Assembly (NCBI GenBank): GCA_934569225.1
Contig: CAKTKC010000014.1
Coordinates: forward strand, 13,373-77,372
DNA from: an uncultured Oscillospiraceae bacterium
GTDB taxonomy: Bacteria; Bacillota; Clostridia; Oscillospirales; Oscillospiraceae
Reading direction: 5' to 3'
Length of the DNA stretch: 64,000 nt
Shown: one piece after another, positions 15,375 to 22,985 of the stretch
Layout: the number at the start of each line of letters is the position of its first letter
Numbering within the stretch: position 1 is the first letter of the stretch
Notes under the pieces: generated by a model
The model's database searches: none
Told to the model about the DNA's origin: nothing
What the model saw: the letters and a program-made list of their open reading frames with translations, nothing else
Made by a program: the position numbers and the translations under genes

Positions 15375-16109
15375 TTACAGCAGATGATCCAGTGCCTTCC
15401 GGACTGCCGCGTCCCAGAACTCCCAGTTGTGGATGCCCGTCCAGTGCTCAAACCGGATGTCCGCCCCCATCGCCGTCAGCTTGTCCGACAGCCGCACGTT
15501 GGCAGCATACAGCGCGTCCTGCTCGCCGCAGGCCATATACAGCTTCGGCAGCCGGGCTGCATCCGCCTTTTCCGCCAGCGTCAGCAGATTGCAGTCCGCC
15601 GGAATCTCCAGGGACTGGCCGAATACGGCCTGAAGTTCCTTTTTCTCCGCCGGTGTCTGTCCGGCGGCAAATTCCTCGATATCCGCCACGGCGGAGAAGG
15701 CCGCCGCACCGGCATAACGCTCCGGGGTTTGCAGCACGCATTTCAGCGTGCCATAGCCGCCCATGGAAAGACCCATGATGTAGTTCTTCTCCCGCTGGGC
15801 GGAGAACCCGAAAAAGCCCCGGCAGATTTCCGACAATTCATCGTGAATAAAGTTGAAATAGGGCAGTCCTCGATCCATGTCCGCGTAAAAGCTTCTCTGA
15901 ACCTCCGGGATCACCAGCGCCGCGCCCTTTTCCCGGGCGTAGCGCTCCACGCTGGTATACCGCGCCCAGCCGGTGCAGTTGTCCTCCAGCCCGTGGAGCA
16001 GATACACCACCGGCACCTGGGACAAATCGGTTTTCTCCGGCAGAACGACGGTCATGGAGGTATTCATCCCCATGGCGTCCGACCGGAAATCACAACGCAG
16101 ATGTGCCAT
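15375..16109 (-). CDS. EstA/esterase-D-like (CE1-type) alpha/beta-hydrolase
   Basis: This 244-residue alpha/beta-hydrolase belongs to the tributyrin esterase/esterase D group, related to carbohydrate esterase family 1. It has the oxyanion region YLLHGLEDNCTGW (about 36-48), the nucleophile elbow GLSMGG (serine near 117), a late acid residue, and the catalytic histidine in GIHNWEFWD near the C-terminus. No signal peptide is present, so it acts inside the cell. It begins two bases after the murQ stop, which points to coupled expression. A reasonable inference is removal of an O-acetyl or other ester from imported muramyl sugars, since 6-O-acetyl-MurNAc could not be phosphorylated at C6. The true substrate is unknown. 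Confidence 0.85.
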   Translation of the reverse strand: MAHLRCDFRSDAMGMNTSMTVVLPEKTDLSQVPVVYLLHGLEDNCTGWARYTSVERYAREKGAALVIPEVQRSFYADMDRGLPYFNFIHDELSEICRGFFGFSAQREKNYIMGLSMGGYGTLKCVLQTPERYAGAAAFSAVADIEEFAAGQTPAEKKELQAVFGQSLEIPADCNLLTLAEKADAARLPKLYMACGEQDALYAANVRLSDKLTAMGADIRFEHWTGIHNWEFWDAAVRKALDHLL

Positions 16110-16111
16110 AG

Positions 16112-17008
16112 TCAGTTCTCCCCCACAGCCTGAGCGACCCGTCCCTCATGGGCTTCCAGACGCTGTTCGGCGTCATGGACGTCGCCGCCGGTTTTCAGCA
16201 TGACGATGGCGACCTTCGCCCGGTAGCCGCACTGCTCCAGAGCCTTGGTAGCCGTATCGTAATCCACGCCGGTGGCCTCGCAGACGATACGCTTGCACCG
16301 CTCCACCAGCTTCTCGTTGGTGGCCTTCACGTCCACCATCAGGTTGCCGTAGACCTTGCCCAGCTTGATCATCGCGCCGGTGGAGAGCATATTCAGCACC
16401 ATCTTCTGGGCAGTGCCGCTCTTCATCCGGGTAGAGCCGGTGACAACCTCCGGGCCGGGGGCGGGGGTGATGGCGATCTCCGCCGTCTTCTCCACCTGAG
16501 AGCCGGGGTTGCAGGAAATGCCGATGACGTGAGCACCCTTCTCCTTGGCGTAATTCATGGCGCCGAGGACATAGGGGGTTCTGCCGGAGGCGGCAATGCC
16601 CACCAGCACGTCCTTGCTGCCAAAATTGATTTTCTTCAGGTCATCTGCGCCCATGGCTTCGTCATCCTCCGCGCCTTCTTTTGCCCGGAAAATCGCTTCG
16701 TTTCCGCCGGCAATCAGGCCGATGATCTCGCCGGGATCGGTAGAGTAGGTCGGCGGGCATTCCACGGCGTCCAGAACGCCCAGACGTCCGGAGGTGCCGC
16801 AGCCGCTGTAGACCAGCCGTCCGCCCTGCTTCAGCTGGGCGGCGATCACATCCACCGCCTGGGCGATGTGTTCGGCCTCGGCTCCCACCGCCTCGGCGAC
16901 CTTCTTATCTTCTTCGTTGATCAGCTTCACCATGCTCAGCGTACTCATGGTGTCGATCTGCGCAGTCCGGCTGTTACGCTGTTCTGTCTTGATAGAATTG
17001 AGATCCAT
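16112..17008 (-). CDS. murQ: N-acetylmuramic acid 6-phosphate etherase
   Basis: This 298-residue SIS-domain enzyme cleaves the D-lactyl ether of MurNAc-6-P, giving GlcNAc-6-P and D-lactate. It has [15 protein letters not shown] (about 67-81) and then ECPPTY with Glu83. [15 protein letters not shown] contains Glu114. Both acids match the catalytic residues described for E. coli MurQ. A second SIS half shows [11 protein letters not shown], and the tail carries the usual C-terminal helical domain. TGGAGG precedes the ATG. It lies 81 bases after oppF, in a stretch with GC-rich hairpin potential. It is the metabolic centre of the cluster, where the kinase products converge. Confidence 0.96.
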   Translation of the reverse strand: MDLNSIKTEQRNSRTAQIDTMSTLSMVKLINEEDKKVAEAVGAEAEHIAQAVDVIAAQLKQGGRLVYSGCGTSGRLGVLDAVECPPTYSTDPGEIIGLIAGGNEAIFRAKEGAEDDEAMGADDLKKINFGSKDVLVGIAASGRTPYVLGAMNYAKEKGAHVIGISCNPGSQVEKTAEIAITPAPGPEVVTGSTRMKSGTAQKMVLNMLSTGAMIKLGKVYGNLMVDVKATNEKLVERCKRIVCEATGVDYDTATKALEQCGYRAKVAIVMLKTGGDVHDAEQRLEAHEGRVAQAVGEN

Positions 17009-17089
17009 ATCGTTCCTCCAATTGCGCTCAGCCCCGGGCCGGCGGTTTCCCCCGCCCGCGCCGGTGCCGCGCCTTCGTTATTTCGTGAT

Positions 17090-18040
17090 TCAATCGCAAA
17101 GAGAACAGGCAACAAAATGATCCGGGCTGACTTCCTTCAGGCAGACATTCTCCCTGCACTTGTCCGTTGCGTAAGGGCAGCGGGGCGCAAACCGGCACCC
17201 GGGCGCGGGGTTGATGGGGCTGGTGACTTCGCCGCGAAGCATGAAGCCCTCTCTGTTCCGCCGGGACAGATCGATGGTGGGCACCGCGTGAAGCAGCGCC
17301 TTGGTATAAGGATGTACGGGATTGGCGAACAGCTCTGCGGTCTTCGCGTGCTCCACCACCTGTCCCATGTACATGACCATGATCTCGTCGCTGATATGCT
17401 TCACCACGCACAGGTCATGGGTGATGAACATATAGGAAAGTTCCCGCTGCTCCTGCAAATCCATCAGCAGGTTCAGAATCTGCGCCTGAATGGACACGTC
17501 CAGAGCCGAGACCGGCTCGTCACAGACGATGAACTTGGGGCTTACCGCCATGGCTCTTGCCAGGCCGACCCGCTGACGCAGGCCGCCGTCCAGCTCGTGG
17601 GGGTACAGGTTTGCCTGATCTGCGGGCAGACCGCACATGTCCATGATCTCCCGGACATGCTCGTTGATCTCCGCCTTGGTTTTCAGCAGGCCGCACACCT
17701 GCACCGGCTCGGCGATCAGATTGTGTACGGACATACGGGGGTCAAGAGAGCTGTAGGGATCCTGGAAGACCATCTGCATATTCAGATGGATTTTCTGCAT
17801 ATCCTTGCCCCGGTATTTCAGAATGTTTTCCCCGTTATACAGCACCTCGCCGCCGGTGGCAGGCTGGAGCCGCAGAATGGTTCTGCCCAGGGTGGACTTT
17901 CCGCAGCCGCTTTCGCCAACGACGCCCAGGGTCTTGCCGGGCATGATCTTCAGGTTGACGTCCTCAACGGCATGGAGGGTTCCCGCGCCTGTTTTGAAAT
18001 ATTTTCTCAGATTCTTCGTCTCAACAAGAGGCATTGCCAT
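17090..18040 (-). CDS. oppF: Oligopeptide ABC transporter ATP-binding protein OppF, degenerate signature
   Basis: This 316-residue protein is the second ATPase of a peptide/nickel-type importer. The Walker A is GESGCGKST (42-50), the Q-loop VFQDPYSSLDP (91-101) and Walker B IVCDEP (171-176), with a C-terminal oligopeptide-transporter extension carrying cysteines (CRFAPRCPYA). The ABC signature, normally LSGGQ, is LDGGL (150-154), with serine and glutamine both changed; I confirmed this from the codons at about 17578-17592. The start at 18040 is one base after the oppD stop with AAGGAGGAG upstream; the frame's extension into oppD is rejected. It should pair with OppD to power uptake of peptides, here probably muropeptides. 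Confidence 0.92.
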   Translation of the reverse strand: MAMPLVETKNLRKYFKTGAGTLHAVEDVNLKIMPGKTLGVVGESGCGKSTLGRTILRLQPATGGEVLYNGENILKYRGKDMQKIHLNMQMVFQDPYSSLDPRMSVHNLIAEPVQVCGLLKTKAEINEHVREIMDMCGLPADQANLYPHELDGGLRQRVGLARAMAVSPKFIVCDEPVSALDVSIQAQILNLLMDLQEQRELSYMFITHDLCVVKHISDEIMVMYMGQVVEHAKTAELFANPVHPYTKALLHAVPTIDLSRRNREGFMLRGEVTSPINPAPGCRFAPRCPYATDKCRENVCLKEVSPDHFVACSLCD

Positions 18041-18041
18041 A

Positions 18042-19031
18042 TCAGAACTCCTCCTTCTCGGCATAACGGTGGCACATGATGCCATGCTCGCCGCACACGT
18101 GCATGGACGGCGCTTCCGTCCGGCAGCGCTCTGTGGCGTACTCGCAGCGGTCGGCGAAGCAGCAGCCCTTGTACTCCACTCTGGGGTCGGCCATGTGTCC
18201 GGCGATGGGATGCAGCCGGGGCTGATCGTCGTGGAGATTGGGGATGCAGTTGAACAGGCCTGCGGTATAGGGGTGGTTCTCCTTCCGCTGGAACACGACC
18301 TCAACCGGGCCATACTCCACCACGCGCCCCGCGTAGACCACGGAAACAGAGTCGCAGAACTGCGCCACCACGCCCAGGTCATGGGTGATGAGCATGACGG
18401 AGGTATTGAACTTCTCCCGCAGCTGCTTCATCAGCTCCAGGATCTGCGCCTGAATGGTCACGTCCAGAGCCGTGGTCGGCTCGTCGGCCAGCAGCAGCTC
18501 CGGCTCCGCAACCAGAGCCATGGCAATGACGACTCTCTGCTTCATGCCGCCGGAGAACTCGTGGGGGAAGCTCTTCTTCCGCTGGGGCGGAATGCCCACC
18601 AGGGTCATCATTTCGTCCACCCGCTTGTTCTTTTCGTCCCGGGTCATTTCCGGGAAGTGCAGGTTCAGCACTTCAAGGATCTGGTCGCCAACGGTCTGGG
18701 TGGGGTTCAGGCTGGTCATGGGGTCCTGGAAGATCATGGAGATGCGCTTGCCGCGAAGAGGCAGCATTTCCGCCTCCGGCAGCTTCAGCAGCTCCTGCCC
18801 GTCATAGACGATGGAACCGCCGGCCACCTCGCCCACCCGCTCCGGCAGCAGCCGCAGGATGGACAGCGCCAGGGTGGTCTTTCCCGCGCCGGTCTCGCCG
18901 ACCAGGCCGCGGGCTTCGCCGCGAACCAGCTTCAGGTTGAAATTGTTGACTGCGTGGACGACCGCGTCGTCTGTATTGTACCGGACGGTCAGATCGGAAA
19001 TCTCCATCAGGTTATCTTGTTTCTTTTCCAT
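18042..19031 (-). CDS. oppD: Oligopeptide ABC transporter ATP-binding protein OppD
   Basis: This 329-residue ATPase has Walker A GETGAGKTT (45-53), Q-loop IFQDPMTSLNP, a normal signature FSGGM followed by KQRV, Walker B LLLADEPTTALD, H-loop LITHD, and a C-terminal cysteine-containing extension (CCFADRCEYA). The ATG at 19031 is chosen because AAGGAGGA precedes it; an ATG 14 codons upstream overlaps oppC and lacks a site. Its 3' end is one base from the oppF start. With OppF it forms the ATPase pair beneath the OppB-OppC channel at the inner face of the membrane. Confidence 0.94.
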   Translation of the reverse strand: MEKKQDNLMEISDLTVRYNTDDAVVHAVNNFNLKLVRGEARGLVGETGAGKTTLALSILRLLPERVGEVAGGSIVYDGQELLKLPEAEMLPLRGKRISMIFQDPMTSLNPTQTVGDQILEVLNLHFPEMTRDEKNKRVDEMMTLVGIPPQRKKSFPHEFSGGMKQRVVIAMALVAEPELLLADEPTTALDVTIQAQILELMKQLREKFNTSVMLITHDLGVVAQFCDSVSVVYAGRVVEYGPVEVVFQRKENHPYTAGLFNCIPNLHDDQPRLHPIAGHMADPRVEYKGCCFADRCEYATERCRTEAPSMHVCGEHGIMCHRYAEKEEF

Positions 19032-19044
19032 CTGTACGTCCTCC

Positions 19045-19920
19045 TTATTTCTTGGTTCTGGGGTCGAAGGCATCCCGCAGGCCGTCGCCGATGAAGTTGA
19101 CCGCCATAACGGTCAGGCAGATGCAGATGCCGGGAATCAGGCCGAGGTAGGGGTAAGCCTGAATGTTGATCTTGTTCTCGGAGATGATGGTGCCCCATTC
19201 CGGCGTGGGGGAGGCGACGCCCAGACCCAGGTAGCCCATGGAAGAGATACTCAGGATGGTCTGGCCGAGGCACAGAGTGGCGGAAACAATGATGGGGCCG
19301 ATGCCGTTAGGCAGGATGTGCTTGAGGATGATCCGCAGGGAGCTGCATCCGTAGCACTTGGCCGCCTCCACGAATTCCACATTCCGTAGGGTCAGCACGG
19401 AGGAACGGACGATTCTGGCAAACCGCGCCACCTGAGAAATGGCCAGCGCGACCACCAGCTTCCAGACGCCGTTGCCCATGGCGGTGATGATGGCCATGGC
19501 CAGCAGAGAGGAAGGAACAGCCATCAGGATGTCCACGATCCGCATAAGGAAGCTATCCACCTTTCCGCCGAAGAAACCGGCGGCGCCGCCGATCAGCGCA
19601 CCGATCACAAAGGCGATGCCGATGATGGCGAAGGAGCACAGCAGAGAAATTCTGCCGCCGTACAGAACACGGGCAAACAGGTCACGGCCAAATTCGTCCG
19701 TACCGAAGATGTACAGCGGATTGGGGCTGGTAAACCGGTCGGAAATGTGCAGCTTGGTCACGTTTTCATAGCTGCTCAGAATCGGGGCGGCCAGCACCGC
19801 CAGGAATACGAAAGCCAGCAGGAACACACCGAACATGGCCAGCTTGTTCTTTCGGAAGCGGAACATGACCAGCTCGCCGGTGCTGTATTCAGAAAGAGAT
19901 TTTTTACGACGTTTCAACAT
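19045..19920 (-). CDS. oppC: Oligopeptide ABC transporter permease OppC
   Basis: This 291-residue permease has an N-terminal OppC-type segment, a first membrane helix (about 28-47) and the loop FGTDEFGRDLFARVLYG (about 72-88) typical of OppC/DppC. A five-helix BPD transport domain follows. The EAA-like cytoplasmic loop EFVEAAKCYGCSSLRIILKHILPN (quoted in part; about 181-204) couples to the ATPases. GGAGGG precedes the ATG. It follows oppB by 15 bases and nearly touches oppD. Confidence 0.94.
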   Translation of the reverse strand: MLKRRKKSLSEYSTGELVMFRFRKNKLAMFGVFLLAFVFLAVLAAPILSSYENVTKLHISDRFTSPNPLYIFGTDEFGRDLFARVLYGGRISLLCSFAIIGIAFVIGALIGGAAGFFGGKVDSFLMRIVDILMAVPSSLLAMAIITAMGNGVWKLVVALAISQVARFARIVRSSVLTLRNVEFVEAAKCYGCSSLRIILKHILPNGIGPIIVSATLCLGQTILSISSMGYLGLGVASPTPEWGTIISENKINIQAYPYLGLIPGICICLTVMAVNFIGDGLRDAFDPRTKK

Positions 19921-19935
19921 ATGCTTTGCCCTCCA

Positions 19936-20865
19936 TCAGGATGCCAGGTCAATTCTGGGGTCGATCACTGCGCACAGCAGGTCTACCAGAAGATTGATCA
20001 CGCCAACGATCACCGTCACGAAGATGATCGTACCCAGCACCACGGGAACGTCCCGGGATTTCACGGCGCTCAGAAGCATCGTACCAACGCCGGGAATGGT
20101 GAAAATGTTTTCCGTAACCACAGCGCCGCCGATGGTGCCGGCAAAGCTCACGCCGATCTGGGTCACGACGGGGATCATGCCGTTGCGAAGGGCATGATGA
20201 CGGATGACCGTCTTGTTGGGTGCGCCCTTGGCCTTGGCGGTACGGATGTAGTCCTGCCGGATAACGTCCAGCATGCTGGTGCGGCTCATGCGGATCATGG
20301 TAGCCATGGTGTTGGCACCCAGAATCAGCGTAGGCAGAATCAGGGACTTGGGAGAGTCAAAGCCGGAGGTGGGCAGCCAGTGCAGCGTCAGGCAGAACAG
20401 CACCTGACACATGGTACCCAGCCAGAAGGCAGGCAGAGAGAACAGCAGCATCGCTACAAAGGAGCTGCCGTAGTCCAATAGACTATATTGTTTGATGGCG
20501 GAGCCGATGCCCAAAGGCATACCCACCGCCACAGCAAACAGCATGGCAAGGGTAGACAGCAGGAGCGTATTGGGCAGGCGGCGGGCAAAACGGGCAAGCA
20601 CCGCTTCGCCGTTGATCCAGGACTCGCCGAAGTCCAGCCGCAGAACGCCGCCCATATAGCGGATGTAGCGAACCAGAAGGGGCTTATCCAGACCCATTTC
20701 CGCCTTCTTCTCCGCGATCTGCTCCGGCGTTGCGTCGTCGCCCAGCAGCGAACGTGCCAGGTCGCCGGGGGCGGCGGACAGGATCAGGAACAGAACAAAT
20801 GTCACGCAAATGATAACCGGAATCAGCATCAGCAGCCGTTTTCCGGCGTATTTTAACCAGCTCAT
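19936..20865 (-). CDS. oppB: Oligopeptide ABC transporter permease OppB
   Basis: This 309-residue permease has the OppB/DppB layout: an N-terminal membrane helix (about 9-30), a conserved periplasmic-side segment (PGDLARSLLGDDATPEQ, 32-48), and five further helices. Its EAA-type loop is DYIRTAKAKGAPNKTVIRHHAL (first part about 203-215). AAGGAGG precedes the ATG. A terminator-like hairpin lies between it and the upstream binding-protein gene, which would lower its expression relative to oppA. It forms the channel with OppC. Confidence 0.94.
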   Translation of the reverse strand: MSWLKYAGKRLLMLIPVIICVTFVLFLILSAAPGDLARSLLGDDATPEQIAEKKAEMGLDKPLLVRYIRYMGGVLRLDFGESWINGEAVLARFARRLPNTLLLSTLAMLFAVAVGMPLGIGSAIKQYSLLDYGSSFVAMLLFSLPAFWLGTMCQVLFCLTLHWLPTSGFDSPKSLILPTLILGANTMATMIRMSRTSMLDVIRQDYIRTAKAKGAPNKTVIRHHALRNGMIPVVTQIGVSFAGTIGGAVVTENIFTIPGVGTMLLSAVKSRDVPVVLGTIIFVTVIVGVINLLVDLLCAVIDPRIDLAS

Positions 20866-20907
20866 TGATTTCCTCCTTGAAAAAGCGGGGCCATGAAAGA
20901 AAAGAAA

Positions 20908-20942
20908 GGGAAGCGGCGCGGCGTGTCACCGTTCCGCTTCCC
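20908..20942 (-). terminator. Attenuating terminator between oppA and oppB
   Basis: On the minus strand GGGAAGCGG (20942-20934) pairs with CCGCTTCCC (20916-20908) and is followed by TTTCTTTTC. Partial read-through here would give more binding protein than permease, a common arrangement in binding-protein importers. Confidence 0.75.
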
Positions 20943-20980
20943 TCTTTTACTCAGTCAGTTCTTGGGAATGCTGGGATGGA

Positions 20981-22564
20981 TCAGTTGAAGCTCCAGTCGC
21001 CGAAGTACATGTTACCCAGGCAGTGCGCCTTCACGCCACTCATGTTGGAACGGTACGCGATGGTCGCCAGGTCATTGACCAGAGGTACGTCATAGGCTTC
21101 TTCCGCCACGATGTTGCAGGCCTCGACATACATCGCCTTCCGCTCGTCGCCCTGAGCCGCACGGGCCTTCAGCAGGATCTCGGAGATCTCGCCGTCGCGC
21201 TGGAACACGCGGTTCTCCCAAGGCTTTCTGTCCAGGCGGTGGGCGGTGTACATGCCGTCCGCGTCAACCAGGGAGCAGAGATTGTTTATAATGTAGGCTT
21301 CGTAGGTACGGTTTGCAAACTCGCCGGAGTAGGTGGGGTAGTCGGTAGCCTTGACGGTGCAGTTGATGCCGATCTCCATCAGCTGAGCCTGGATGATCTT
21401 GCCAACGTTCTCCAGAGAGGAGCCGCTGGGAACGGACACCGCGAACTCTTCGCCGTTGTAGTTGGACTTGGCCAGATATTCCTTGGCGGCTTCCTGATCG
21501 TAGGGAACAACCTCAACGCCGTCAGCCTCGGTAACAAAGCTCAGGTAGTTGGAGCACATGTCCACGTTCAGAATTTCGCTGCGGCCGGCGTAGACGCCGT
21601 CGTTGATCATCTGCTTGTCGATACCGGCCTGAACAGCCTTCCGGAAGTTGATGTCCTTGCAGGCGCCGGTCCAGTCGTTCAGGTACAGGGAGATACGGCC
21701 GGTGGACAGGGTGCTGTCCCATGCCACGTCGGCGTTGCCGTCCAGACGGGTGCAGACGTCGATGGAGGGGCTACGGACAACATCGTAGTCGCCGTTCTGC
21801 AGACCCAGAATCTGGGTGTTGGTGTCGGCAACGACCTGGATAACGATGTTCTTGATAGTGGGCTTGGTTCCCCAGTAGTCCTCGTTGGCGGTCAGGGTGG
21901 TGTGGTCGCCGCTGATCCACTCGACGAACTTGTAGGGGCCGGTGCCGATGGGGTTCTTGACGTACTCGTCGTCACCGACTTCGTCAAAGTAAGCCTTGCA
22001 GGCGATGCCGCCCAGACGGGAAGCCACGCCGTAGGGGAACGCCGCGTAGGGGCTGGACAGGGTCATCTTGACGGTGTAGTCGTCGATGATGTCGCACTGC
22101 TTGTAGTTGACAAACAGAGCGGTGCCGATGGGGCCTTCAAAGCCGTAGTCATAGGAGAACTTGACGTCCTCGGCGGTCATCTCCTGGCCGTTGTGGAACT
22201 TCACGCCCTTGCGCAGGTGGAAGGTGTACTCCAGGCCGTCGTCGGAGACTTCATAGCTTTCCGCCAGAGCGGGGGTCAGGGAGCCGTCGGCTTCCAGACG
22301 CAGCAGGCAGTCATACACGTTGGAAAGAACCAGGTTGTCCGCACCGGAGCAGCTCTGCTTGGACTGAGCGAAGAACCGGTAGGGCTCATCGGACGTTGCC
22401 AGAATGGCGGTGTCCTTCACGGTGCCGGTCTGCTCGCCCTGGGGCTTTGCAGCGTCGGCGGTCTTGTTGTCCGCAGCAGCGGGGGCGTCGGTTCCGTTGG
22501 AGCCGCAGGCGCACATGGAAACAGCCATGATGACAACCAGCAGCAATGCAAGAATCTTCTTCAT
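20981..22564 (-). CDS. oppA: Oligopeptide-binding lipoprotein (SBP family 5)
   Basis: This 527-residue solute-binding protein begins with a lipoprotein signal peptide: KK, a hydrophobic stretch, and the lipobox MCAC at about 17-20, with Cys20 as the lipidated residue. After a short acidic/alanine linker comes a family 5 (DppA/OppA-type) domain with KDTAILATSDEP, the YTFHLRKGVKFHNG motif (about 109-122), and typical middle and C-terminal lobes. It captures ligand outside the membrane and delivers it to OppBC. AGGAGGAAACT precedes the ATG. As first gene of the salvage cluster, its likely ligand is a wall peptide or muropeptide, an inference from the neighbours murQ and anmK. Confidence 0.94.
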   Translation of the reverse strand: MKKILALLLVVIMAVSMCACGSNGTDAPAAADNKTADAAKPQGEQTGTVKDTAILATSDEPYRFFAQSKQSCSGADNLVLSNVYDCLLRLEADGSLTPALAESYEVSDDGLEYTFHLRKGVKFHNGQEMTAEDVKFSYDYGFEGPIGTALFVNYKQCDIIDDYTVKMTLSSPYAAFPYGVASRLGGIACKAYFDEVGDDEYVKNPIGTGPYKFVEWISGDHTTLTANEDYWGTKPTIKNIVIQVVADTNTQILGLQNGDYDVVRSPSIDVCTRLDGNADVAWDSTLSTGRISLYLNDWTGACKDINFRKAVQAGIDKQMINDGVYAGRSEILNVDMCSNYLSFVTEADGVEVVPYDQEAAKEYLAKSNYNGEEFAVSVPSGSSLENVGKIIQAQLMEIGINCTVKATDYPTYSGEFANRTYEAYIINNLCSLVDADGMYTAHRLDRKPWENRVFQRDGEISEILLKARAAQGDERKAMYVEACNIVAEEAYDVPLVNDLATIAYRSNMSGVKAHCLGNMYFGDWSFN

Positions 22565-22614
22565 AGTTTCCTCCTGTTTTCATTTGGATTTTTGTTTCCT
22601 TTTCGGATGGCATC

Positions 22615-22643
22615 AGTTTAGCATCACGAAATGACTTTGTCAA
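22615..22643 (-). promoter_or_regulatory. Promoter of the oppA-murQ-anmK cluster
   Basis: On the minus strand TTGACA (22643-22638) and TAAACT (22620-22615) are 17 bases apart, about 50 bases before oppA. An 11-base palindrome overlaps the -35. No other strong promoter was noticed between genes down to the regulator gene. Confidence 0.82.
22632..22642. promoter_or_regulatory. Palindrome TGACTTTGTCA over the -35, candidate operator
   Basis: This is TGAC-TTT-GTCA, a perfect palindrome around a 3-base centre. Its nine-base half ACTTTGTCA recurs at 22676-22684, exactly 42 bases upstream (four helical turns). A regulator binding both could loop the promoter. The identity of the regulator is not shown. 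Confidence 0.4.
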
Positions 22644-22709
22644 CAGCCGCTTGCCGATGTGGAATTCCGTTTCACACTTTGTCATAATTTGATGGTATCT
22701 GCACGAATC

Positions 22710-22724
22710 TGCGAAATATTTGCA
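22710..22724. promoter_or_regulatory. Imperfect palindrome TGCGAAATATTTGCA, candidate RpiR-type operator
   Basis: This 15-base near-palindrome shares TGCGAAA and an inverted GCA end with the inverted repeat TTGCGAAAAAGCAA (12074-12087) at the regulator promoter. Sites shared between the two promoters of the cluster are what a common regulator would need. It lies about 67 bases upstream of the oppA -35, which is far for a repressor site. Confidence 0.3.
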
Positions 22725-22790
22725 CTTGTGTTTTGGCACAATGACGAAAATGCAGCCTTTGAACTGTGCAATTTGCTTTGGGTGGTTTTA

Positions 22791-22869
22791 GGGAAGCTCT
22801 GATGAAATCGGCAAGAGCTGGCGGCAGGAAATTCCGGCTCAGCCGCAGCCGATTTGTTCAGAGGTTCCC
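22791..22869. repeat. 79-base palindromic element
   Basis: The arms 22791-22812 and 22848-22869 are inverted repeats matching at 19 of 22 positions, and the interior has further GC-rich pairing. The outer ends (GGGAAGCTCTGA ... TCAGAGGTTCCCC) recur as a compact hairpin at 61217-61242 in the ileS leader. The rest of the 22565-22985 gap holds the oppA promoter region and the leader of the next + strand gene, with nothing else I recognise. Confidence 0.55.
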
Positions 22870-22985
22870 CAGTCCCCTTTTGTCCCCTCCCCTGATGCTT
22901 CCAATTTATGCACTTCCTGACAGGCGGCGCATAAACTGTCCTATAAGCAATTTTCGCTTAAATCACGCCATCAGGAGGGGTTTCC

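Noticed and set aside
13182..16133. A 983-codon open frame on the + strand opposite EIIC, anmK, the kinase and the esterase
   Set aside because: It lies antisense to four clearly conserved genes, is rich in His/Arg/Gln/Ala as expected from reversed GC-rich codons, and has no ribosome site or family resemblance.
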